Source: an uncultured Ruminococcus sp. (GTDB taxonomy: Bacteria; Bacillota; Clostridia; Oscillospirales; Acutalibacteraceae). Taken from it: DNA of 13,451 nucleotides. The notes beneath the pieces are model-generated. The model was not told the origin of the DNA and made no database searches. It was given only the letters and a program-made list of their open reading frames with translations. Position numbers and translations under genes: made by a program. The DNA is taken from positions 1 through 13,451 of the forward strand of contig CACYDE010000311.1 of the NCBI GenBank assembly GCA_902773045.1. The letters are read 5' to 3'. This document shows positions 6,944 through 12,256 of the stretch, one piece after another (within the stretch, counting starts at the first letter, position 1; each line of letters begins with the position of its first letter).

Positions 6944-7850
6944 GCTTGCCACCCCCGATAAGCGACATATAGAAGCTTTCAAGACTTTCGTCGTGGTTTT
7001 CCATTGAGATGACTTCGCAGTTTTCCTCCGCAAGCAATGAAGCAAGCTGAGTGAAATTCGGTTTTGCGTAAACGTCGGCAGTCGTTTCGTCAAGTATTTT
7101 ATATTCTATTTCCATATTGTCGAGGACTCTTGCGAGAGATTGGGTGTTTGTGACCGTCATGCGCACGCATTTTTTGCATGCCGCTTCAAGTTCCTCTGCG
7201 CTCATTTCCTTGACGATTCGTCCGCGGTCGATGAATCCGTAGTGAGTTGCAAGCTTTGAAAGCTCGTCGAGAATGTGGCTTGAAATGAGGACCGTGATCT
7301 GACGTTCGTGATTAAGCTTAAGGATAAGCTCACGGATCTCAATGATTCCCTGAGGGTCAAGACCGTTGATCGGTTCGTCAAGAACGAGAAAATCGGGATC
7401 TCCGCAGAGTGCGACCGCAATTCCGAGACGCTGACGCATTCCGAGAGAGAACTTTGAAGCGTGCTTCTTTCCGGTGTCATCAAGTCCGACCAGTTTGAGA
7501 ATTTCGTCTATCCCGTCGAAGCTCGGAAGTCCGAGAACACGATACTGCTGTTTGAGGTTGTCTTTTGCGGTCATATCAAGATATATCGCCGGAGTCTCAA
7601 CGACAGCGCCCATTCTTCTGCGTGATTTGTTGATGGCTTTGTCGGTGTTTTTCACTCCGTAGATCTCGAATTCGCCTCTTGTGGGGAATTGAAGACCGCA
7701 GATGAGTCTTATCGTTGTTGTTTTTCCCGAGCCGTTCTTTCCGACGAAGCCGTAGATCGAACCTTTGGGAACGTTCATTGTCAGACCGTTGAGCGCGCTG
7801 AAATCTTTGTAAGTTTTATATACATTGTTTGTTTGAAGTACGTATTCCAT
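6936..7850 (-). CDS. ABC transporter ATPase, BcrA/LanF type
   Basis: This 304-residue cytoplasmic ATPase should power the five permeases downstream; no other ATPase is present. Walker A is GKNGSGKTTT (37-46), the ABC signature is SLGMRQRLG (135-143), Walker B is FLVLDEP (154-160) with catalytic Glu159, and the switch histidine is His192 in SSHIL. Where most ABC ATPases have a Q-loop glutamine, this one has glutamate (VVETPAIY, Glu85), a substitution known in the BcrA and lantibiotic-immunity LanF subfamily. Residues 220-304 form a typical extra C-terminal region. GGAGGT at 7857-7862 gives a strong ribosome binding site for the ATG at 7850. The promoter and repeat array upstream suggest its own regulated transcription. 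Confidence 0.96.
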   Translation of the reverse strand: MEYVLQTNNVYKTYKDFSALNGLTMNVPKGSIYGFVGKNGSGKTTTIRLICGLQFPTRGEFEIYGVKNTDKAINKSRRRMGAVVETPAIYLDMTAKDNLKQQYRVLGLPSFDGIDEILKLVGLDDTGKKHASKFSLGMRQRLGIAVALCGDPDFLVLDEPINGLDPQGIIEIRELILKLNHERQITVLISSHILDELSKLATHYGFIDRGRIVKEMSAEELEAACKKCVRMTVTNTQSLARVLDNMEIEYKILDETTADVYAKPNFTQLASLLAEENCEVISMENHDESLESFYMSLIGGGKHE

Positions 7851-7897
7851 AGTGAAACCTCCGTTGTTTTTCTCTGTTATTTATTTGTTATTATTCT

Positions 7898-7925
7898 ATC
7901 ATATAAAAGTCAAGGAATCGGTCAA
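7898..7925 (-). promoter_or_regulatory. Candidate promoter of the ABC transporter genes
   Basis: On the minus strand, TTGACC (7925-7920) and TATGAT (7903-7898) are spaced by 16 bp, with a start expected near 7891 and a leader of about 40 nt. The -35 box is part of the third CTTGAC repeat, so regulator binding would directly affect RNA polymerase. Confidence 0.55.
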
Positions 7926-7948
7926 GGAAGAGTCAAGATTTCGTCAAG
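7909..7948 (-). promoter_or_regulatory. Four direct repeats CTTGAC, probable response-regulator operator
   Basis: On the minus strand, CTTGAC occurs at 7948-7943, 7937-7932, 7926-7921 and 7914-7909, at intervals of 11, 11 and 12 bp. On the plus strand the two right-hand copies form an exact 11-bp tandem, GTCAAGATTTC. Direct repeats on one face of the helix at about 11 bp are how OmpR-family regulators such as SpaR bind. The first repeat contains the TGA stop of the response regulator gene, the third overlaps the -35 box, and the fourth lies in the promoter spacer. Binding by the adjacent regulator is inferred from position and geometry. Confidence 0.6.
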
Positions 7949-8606
7949 ATTTCATTTTGAATCCGATCCCGTAGACTGCCTCGATGTAGTCTGTGCCGCC
8001 TGCCGACTGAAGCTTTCGTCTGATGTTGCTGATGTGCTGTTTGAGCGACCGTTCGGTGCAGTCGGGCGTATCCTCGCTTATCTTTTCAAGAATAGTTGTT
8101 TTTCCGACGGGACGTTTGGGGTCTTTCATGAGAAGCTTTAAGATAGCCGCTTCCGTTCGGGTAAGTCTGATCTCGCTGCCGTTTATTTCGGCGGTGTGTG
8201 TGTCGGTGTTTAATCTGAGATCTTTGAATTTCAGTTCCCGTGAATCATTGTTTTTATTGTTCGTTCTGAGCCTGACCGTGATCCTCGCGAGAAGCTCGTT
8301 CATATCAAAAGGTTTGGTGACATAGTCTACGGCTCCCGAAAGGAGCAGATTGACCTTGCTTTCGACATCCGCTTTTGCGCTTACAACAATGACGGGGATA
8401 TCGTTGATGAGCGGAAGGAGCTGATCTCCGCTAAGCCCCGGAAGCATGAGATCAAGGAGGATAAGATCCGGTTTTTGACTTTTGAGAATGAGAAGCGCTT
8501 CCGTTCCGGAAAAAGCTCTTGAAACGGTGTAGCCTTCACTTTTAAGCGTTTCTTCGAGAAGATCGGATATGTGAATATCGTCCTCGACGATGAGAATATG
8601 AGCCAT
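7944..8606 (-). CDS. OmpR-family response regulator
   Basis: This 220-residue DNA-binding regulator is the probable partner of the kinase at 1357-2238. The receiver domain (1-115) has the acidic pair Glu8/Asp9-Asp10, the phosphoacceptor Asp52 in LLDLMLPG, Ser76 and Lys98 (VTKPF). A winged-helix domain covers about 125-220, with a recognition-helix region around RSLKQHISNIRRKL and the hairpin wing EAVYGIGFKMKS. AAAGGAG (plus strand 8614-8620) lies 7 nt upstream of the ATG at 8606. A consensus promoter precedes it. It is separated from the ATPase gene by 93 bp that carry the CTTGAC repeats, and its stop codon is part of that array. It probably activates the transporter genes when phosphorylated. 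Confidence 0.95.
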   Translation of the reverse strand: MAHILIVEDDIHISDLLEETLKSEGYTVSRAFSGTEALLILKSQKPDLILLDLMLPGLSGDQLLPLINDIPVIVVSAKADVESKVNLLLSGAVDYVTKPFDMNELLARITVRLRTNNKNNDSRELKFKDLRLNTDTHTAEINGSEIRLTRTEAAILKLLMKDPKRPVGKTTILEKISEDTPDCTERSLKQHISNIRRKLQSAGGTDYIEAVYGIGFKMKS

Positions 8607-8646
8607 TTGAAAGCTCCTTTCATGGGGAATATTTAACGTTGTTTAT

Positions 8647-8676
8647 ATTATAGCAAAAGTAACATAATCATGTCAA
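8647..8676 (-). promoter_or_regulatory. Promoter of the response regulator operon
   Basis: On the minus strand, a perfect TTGACA (8676-8671) and a perfect TATAAT (8652-8647) are separated by 18 bp, placing the start near 8640 and a leader of about 34 nt. The -35 box is within CTTGACA, the same hexamer as in the operator upstream of the ATPase. A second TTGACA lies 21 bp further upstream (8697-8692), about two helical turns away. Confidence 0.8.
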
Positions 8677-8763
8677 GAAATATAGAAATATTGTCAAAAC
8701 AGCGCGTTGTGGAATGTAATCTTTTTTGTGATTATTTGACAAATTAAAGTGTGAAAGTTTTAC

Positions 8764-8792
8764 TTGAACCGCATAGAAAAATATGTTAATAT
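8764..8792 (+). promoter_or_regulatory. Candidate promoter for the dockerin gene
   Basis: TTGAAC at 8764-8769 and TAATAT at 8787-8792 are 17 bp apart. An alternative is the perfect TTGACA at 8736-8741, but its -10 (TTTACT) is weak. Either gives a leader of roughly 140-170 nt before the dockerin start codon. Confidence 0.4.
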
Positions 8793-8812
8793 AATATATA
8801 TTATAATTTTCT

Positions 8813-8908
8813 GTCCGCAGGTCAATGGCTCTGCAAAGCCCCGAAATTATAATTCTGTAATATGCGGACGGTGAATTTATGATTTTTTCGGGTTGATATT
8901 ATCCGAAA
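8813..8908 (+). other. Leader with possible alternative RNA structures
   Basis: GTCCGCA at 8813-8819 can pair with TGCGGAC at 8863-8869, enclosing a short GGCT/AGCC hairpin. CCCGAAA at 8840-8846 can pair with TTTCGGG at 8886-8892. The latter arm can instead pair locally with CCGAAA at 8903-8908, just before the ribosome binding site. The last two pairings exclude each other. I do not recognise a known riboswitch class, and these arms are short enough to arise by chance. Confidence 0.35.
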
Positions 8909-8938
8909 TCAATACAAAAAATGAAAGGATCTGAAAAA

Positions 8939-10846
8939 ATGAAAGAAATCCGCAAAAAAATTATTTCTGCAGCTTTGGCTTCGTTAATGGCAGTTTCGTG
9001 CGTCGGTGCGTCCCTGTCTTCCGACGCGGCGGAGATCGAGGACAAACCGTCAAAAACCGTAGGAACGATAAAGTTTGATTCCGGAGATTGGCATTCTTCA
9101 AAAATGCTTTTCTACATTTGGGACTCAAATGGCAAGCATGCGACAAAGAACGGCTGGGTCGACGCAGATCCGTGGGGATCACCCAAGAAGTTGGGCGGAA
9201 CTGCCGTTGAGGGAGAGGAAGGCGTCTTCGAGTCTTTTGAATTTGAGATGGAGGAGGACACGGACTATTTCGTGATTTTTCATGATCCCGATCACGGTCA
9301 GACTTTTGACTGCTGCATGGATTCTACATGTTTTGGTCTTGCCGCATATATGACCGGAAATGTTCTTGAAAATCCCGAAGACTCCGAAAAGACATGTATC
9401 GAAGCAGTTTTCCCGAACGGAATGGGACCGGCTCTCACAATTACATCATCGGGCAATATTATCGGAAGTTATGTTTCACCGCGTGTCGATCGTGCTGATA
9501 AAGTTGCAAGATGGATCTTGCGCTACCTCGGAACGAAAGAAAAGCTCACCGGAAGTGATGTCGTGACCACGGAAACGGTTGCAAGAGCTATCGAAGCTTT
9601 CGAAACGACCGCCGATGATGTGTGGGCAGCTTATAAGAATCATTCCGACGATCCCAAATATAACGCAGAAGCTGCTTTTGCGGTTCTTTTCCCGGGGCAG
9701 TCTTATGATCCCGGGGAAGATTCCGATGACGATTCGAGAGAACCTGCCGATGATCCGGCGAAAGATTCCGACTCTTCCGATGTTGACGAAGAGGCAAGAT
9801 ATATCTCTGAGATCGGTCTTCAAAGAGGCGAAAGTGAGGGAAACAATGTTGACGGAGTTGGTTATATTGTGTCCCAGACCCTTATTTGCACTATCCAAGT
9901 TAAGGGGAAATTCGACAGTCCTTCCGAGGAATCGGATTTTGCCGCATCGGAATTCAAGAAGATCGTATGGGAATTTGACGCCCCCGATTGTGCCGAGATC
10001 ACAGGCTTCACCGATCTTGAATTGGTAAATGTTACCGATGAAGGCAGCGGTTATAGATGTGAGGTAAATATAAAGCCGTTAAAGGCGGGAAAATGTTATT
10101 TAAACGTAAGTTACAGTTATACTTTGGGAAATGAAGGTCATGGAATTAACAGTGTTATGATGTTTAATTGGGATCATGTTGCCGCGGAACTTGACGACCC
10201 GGGATCGTCGGATACTGACGAAGAGACAAGATATATTTCAAAAATATATCTTGAAGACATCGGCGGTGTTAGACAGGTTGTTGATGGAGTTACTTATCTG
10301 GGAGACCAAGCTCTTAAGTGTTCGATCATGGTTCACGGAAATTTTGAAAGTGATTCCGAAGAATTTGCTTTTGCCGCATCGGCGTTTAAAGAAATCGAAT
10401 GGAAGTTTGACGACCCCGAATGTGGGAAAATTAATTACTTCACCGATCTTGAATCGGGAGAGATGACCGATGAGGGAAGAGCTTATAATTGTGAAATACA
10501 TATAACGCCTTTAAAGTCGGGAACTCACAATTTTTCCGGAGTTTACAAATATACTTTAGGTGATAAAGAAACCGAATCAGGCGCAAAAATACTTTTGAAA
10601 TGGGATCATGTTTCAGCGGAACTTGACGACCCGCAGCCGTCTGTGGATATGCTCGGCGATGTTGACGGCGACGGCGAGATCACCGCAAATGACGCGATCA
10701 TGGCTTTGCGTATGTCCATTGGCGCGGAAAAATATGATTATAAAATGCAGGCTATCGCAGACGTTGACGGCGACGAAGAAATCACCGCAAACGACGCGAT
10801 CATAATTCTCCGCGCAAGCATAGGCATTGATAATTTAGGCGCTTGA
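8939..10846 (+). CDS. Secreted dockerin type I protein with a duplicated unknown module
   Basis: This 635-residue protein should be exported and attach to a cohesin-bearing scaffold. A signal peptide covers about 1-30 (KEIRKK, then a hydrophobic run, likely cut near Ala30). Residues 40-180 form a Trp/Tyr-rich region (FYIWDSNG, FVIFHDPDHGQTF) that resembles N-terminal regions of other ruminococcal surface proteins and may bind carbohydrate (low confidence). A helical region runs from about 183 to 250, followed by an acidic Asp/Ser linker (254-284). Two copies of an approximately 140-residue module lie at 281-422 and 425-565. A dockerin at 573-629 has two calcium-binding repeats with GDVDGDGEITANDA and ADVDGDEEITANDA. 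No catalytic domain is recognised. The ATG at 8939 is chosen because AAAGGA at 8924-8929 lies 9 nt upstream; the in-frame ATG at 8921 has no comparable site. Confidence 0.93.
   Translation: MKEIRKKIISAALASLMAVSCVGASLSSDAAEIEDKPSKTVGTIKFDSGDWHSSKMLFYIWDSNGKHATKNGWVDADPWGSPKKLGGTAVEGEEGVFESFEFEMEEDTDYFVIFHDPDHGQTFDCCMDSTCFGLAAYMTGNVLENPEDSEKTCIEAVFPNGMGPALTITSSGNIIGSYVSPRVDRADKVARWILRYLGTKEKLTGSDVVTTETVARAIEAFETTADDVWAAYKNHSDDPKYNAEAAFAVLFPGQSYDPGEDSDDDSREPADDPAKDSDSSDVDEEARYISEIGLQRGESEGNNVDGVGYIVSQTLICTIQVKGKFDSPSEESDFAASEFKKIVWEFDAPDCAEITGFTDLELVNVTDEGSGYRCEVNIKPLKAGKCYLNVSYSYTLGNEGHGINSVMMFNWDHVAAELDDPGSSDTDEETRYISKIYLEDIGGVRQVVDGVTYLGDQALKCSIMVHGNFESDSEEFAFAASAFKEIEWKFDDPECGKINYFTDLESGEMTDEGRAYNCEIHITPLKSGTHNFSGVYKYTLGDKETESGAKILLKWDHVSAELDDPQPSVDMLGDVDGDGEITANDAIMALRMSIGAEKYDYKMQAIADVDGDEEITANDAIIILRASIGIDNLGA
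9779..10633 (+). repeat. Coding tandem repeat (two modules of about 140 codons)
   Basis: Module 1 (9779-10204) starts DVDEEARYISEI and module 2 (10211-10633) starts DTDEETRYISKI. Both contain FAASxFKxIxW, an FTDLE motif, a TDEG motif, xPLKxG, YTLG, and end WDHVxAELDDP. The modules are clearly homologous but diverged. Alternating hydrophobic residues and a lack of catalytic motifs suggest an all-beta, Ig-like fold (inference). Confidence 0.9.
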
Positions 10847-10884
10847 CCGATTATGTAATACAAAATAATTGCAGAGTACAAAGG

Positions 10885-10928
10885 ACTTCGGGGGGAACTC
10901 AGTTTCTCCCGAAGTTTTGATTGTTATG
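10885..10928 (+). terminator. Intrinsic terminator of the dockerin gene
   Basis: ACTTCGGG at 10885-10892 pairs with CCCGAAGT at 10908-10915. The stem extends inward by about five more pairs with G-U wobbles around the loop CTCAG. It is followed by TTTTGATTGTT and more T-rich sequence. Confidence 0.9.
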
Positions 10929-11183
10929 ATTTTTAATTGACCGGTTGACGACGTGATAAATAATTATTGTGCTTCCCTTAGCTATTTGAGACAAATTATT
11001 TGGAAACGAATTCCGACGCAGGCAGTAAAATAACTCAACTCAAAAAGTCGGTGTGCGTTATGCCTGTCGAGGTCTTCCTAAAATTATTATGCTGTTAACA
11101 AATTTGATTTTCCATTGTGATAAAATAATACAAAAAGCGATAAATGATATCCGATGAAAACATGATCCGAAGAAGGTTTAACT
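10929..11183. other. Intergenic region between the dockerin gene and ywlE
   Basis: No coding sequence is apparent. An imperfect inverted repeat pairs CGACGCAGGCA (11014-11024) with TGCCTGTCG (11061-11069), with a 2-nt bulge and a loop of about 36 nt; its function is unknown. A candidate ywlE promoter lies further right. Confidence 0.5.
11095..11126 (+). promoter_or_regulatory. Candidate promoter for the ywlE-rimI-tsaD group
   Basis: TGATAAAAT at 11118-11126 forms an extended -10 (TGn plus TAAAAT). The best upstream -35-like box is TTAACA at 11095-11100, but the 20-bp spacing is long. Position about 55 nt before the ywlE ATG fits. Confidence 0.4.
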
Positions 11184-11612
11184 ATGAAAATATTGTTTTT
11201 GTGTTCGGGCAATACATGCCGCAGTCCCATGGCGGAATATCTATTCAGGAAAATATGCAGTGAAAGAAATATAAACGCCGAATGCCGAAGCGCAGGTATC
11301 GCCACCTTTACGGGTGCTCCCGCGAGTGATAATTCCGTTGAGGTGATGAAGGAGATCGGAATAGATCTTTCAAATTTCAGATCTTCGAGAATAAACGCAC
11401 TGAATCTTGACGAATTTGATCTTTTCGTTCCGATGACCTACTCTCACGCGCTGGGTCTTCTCACAATGGGAGTTGAAAAGAAAAAGATATATCTTTTTGA
11501 CAAAGACGTTACCGACCCTTACGGCGGAGACATCGGAGTTTACAGAGAGACAAGAGACGAGATCGCGGAAAATCTCGTGAAGCTTGCCGATTTTATAAAA
11601 AATAACTATTGA
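11184..11612 (+). CDS. ywlE: Low-molecular-weight phosphatase, probable protein-arginine phosphatase
   Basis: This 142-residue cytoplasmic enzyme belongs to the LMW protein phosphatase family. The active-site loop CSGNTCRS occupies residues 7-14, with nucleophile Cys7 and phosphate-binding Arg13. The general acid is Asp111 in the DP motif (DVTDPYGGD). Thr11 in the loop matches the Bacillus subtilis YwlE residue tied to phosphoarginine specificity; tyrosine phosphatases of the family usually have isoleucine there. YwlE reverses McsB-made arginine phosphorylation, which marks proteins for ClpCP, but mcsB and clpC are not in this window. The ATG at 11184 follows AGAAGG about 7 nt upstream. It is 36 nt before rimI and probably cotranscribed with it. 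Specificity is predicted from a single residue, so a tyrosine phosphatase remains possible. Confidence 0.9.
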   Translation: MKILFLCSGNTCRSPMAEYLFRKICSERNINAECRSAGIATFTGAPASDNSVEVMKEIGIDLSNFRSSRINALNLDEFDLFVPMTYSHALGLLTMGVEKKKIYLFDKDVTDPYGGDIGVYRETRDEIAENLVKLADFIKNNY

Positions 11613-11648
11613 TCGGACGTTGTTTTGTTGCCGGAAACGGAGTGAATA

Positions 11649-12104
11649 ATGTATAATTCTGAATTGATCTTGGAAAAAATGAAAGCGGAGCATATTCCTG
11701 ACTTGATTGAGATCGAGAATAAATGTTTCTCAAAACCTTGGACATACGATGGATTCAAAGCCGAGCTTGAAAACGAAACAGCCAACTTTTTCACGGCGAT
11801 CAAAGATAACCGTATTGTGGGGTACGTTGGATTTCACGTGATCCTCGACGAAGGTTACATCGCGAACATCGCCGTTTCTCCCGAATTTCGCCGAAACGGA
11901 ACAGGTTCCGCTCTTCTGGGTCATGCGGTGAAGATATCGCGCGAAAAAAATCTTGCGTTTCTTTCTCTCGAGGTCAGAAAATCCAATGAAAATGCAATTC
12001 GGCTTTACAGAAAATTCGGTTTTGATATTGTCGGTGAACGGAAAAATTTTTATTCCGCGCCGACCGAAAACGGTTATATAATGACTCTGACTTTTAACCG
12101 GTAA
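11649..12104 (+). CDS. rimI: GNAT N-acetyltransferase, RimI-like
   Basis: This 151-residue enzyme should transfer acetyl from acetyl-CoA to a protein N-terminus; in Escherichia coli RimI acts on ribosomal protein S18. The acetyl-CoA pyrophosphate loop RRNGTG lies at 81-86. The RimI-type LEVRKSNENAIRLY stretch (107-120) places Glu108 and Tyr120 where E. coli RimI has its catalytic Glu103 and Tyr115, with the same 12-residue spacing. The N-terminal FSKPWTYDGF (27-36) is also typical. GGAG at 11639-11642 lies 6 nt before the ATG. A rimI gene just before tsaD is common in Firmicutes, often with tsaB and tsaE upstream; those two are absent here. The true substrate in this organism is not shown by the sequence. 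Confidence 0.9.
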   Translation: MYNSELILEKMKAEHIPDLIEIENKCFSKPWTYDGFKAELENETANFFTAIKDNRIVGYVGFHVILDEGYIANIAVSPEFRRNGTGSALLGHAVKISREKNLAFLSLEVRKSNENAIRLYRKFGFDIVGERKNFYSAPTENGYIMTLTFNR

Positions 12105-12128
12105 ATTTTCCACTGATATATAATACTG

Positions 12129-12232
12129 TTAAGGCAATACCGCACAGAGATTGTGCCGAAGATGTGCAGCAGATTTTTTTGTCAGAGTGCATAAAACTAC
12201 CGTCAGGCGGTCTTTGTGCGGTGTTGCCTTAA
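12129..12232. mobile_element. MITE-like element with 22-bp terminal inverted repeats
   Basis: The 104-bp segment begins TTAAGGCAATACCGCACA (12129-12146) and ends with its inverse TGTGCGGTGTTGCCTTAA (12215-12232). The repeats extend to 22 bp per side with two mismatches, both of which become G-U pairs in RNA. The interior is about 60 bp, has no open frame, and includes a T run at 12174-12180 and a small ACCG/CGGT hairpin (12199-12211). If the element core begins at GGCA, it is flanked by TTAA on both sides, a possible target duplication. It lies in the rimI-tsaD gap. A cis-acting RNA hairpin is the alternative. Confidence 0.6.
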
Positions 12233-12256
12233 ATATAAATCGAAAGAGGTTATCAC

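Noticed and set aside
6944..7093. N-terminal extension of permease P1
   Set aside because: It lies inside the ATPase gene in another frame; the ATG at 6943 matches the junction pattern, the ribosome binding site and the paralogues' N-termini.
8807..8870. Cyclic di-GMP riboswitch in the dockerin leader
   Set aside because: A GCAAAGCC stretch recalls part of the GEMM motif, but the tetraloop-receptor helices and the rest of the conserved core are missing.
8939..9031. Lipoprotein signal peptide with Cys21
   Set aside because: The residues before Cys21 (AVSC) lack the usual Leu at -3, and a dockerin protein is more likely released by signal peptidase I.
9476..9898. Minus-strand open frame of about 140 codons inside the dockerin gene
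   Set aside because: It is the antisense shadow of a well-supported coding sequence, without a ribosome binding site or recognisable domain.
11014..11069. Inverted repeat CGACGCAGGCA / TGCCTGTCG as a second mobile element or terminator
   Set aside because: The arms are short with a bulge, there is no T tract, and the ends do not match the element at 12129-12232.
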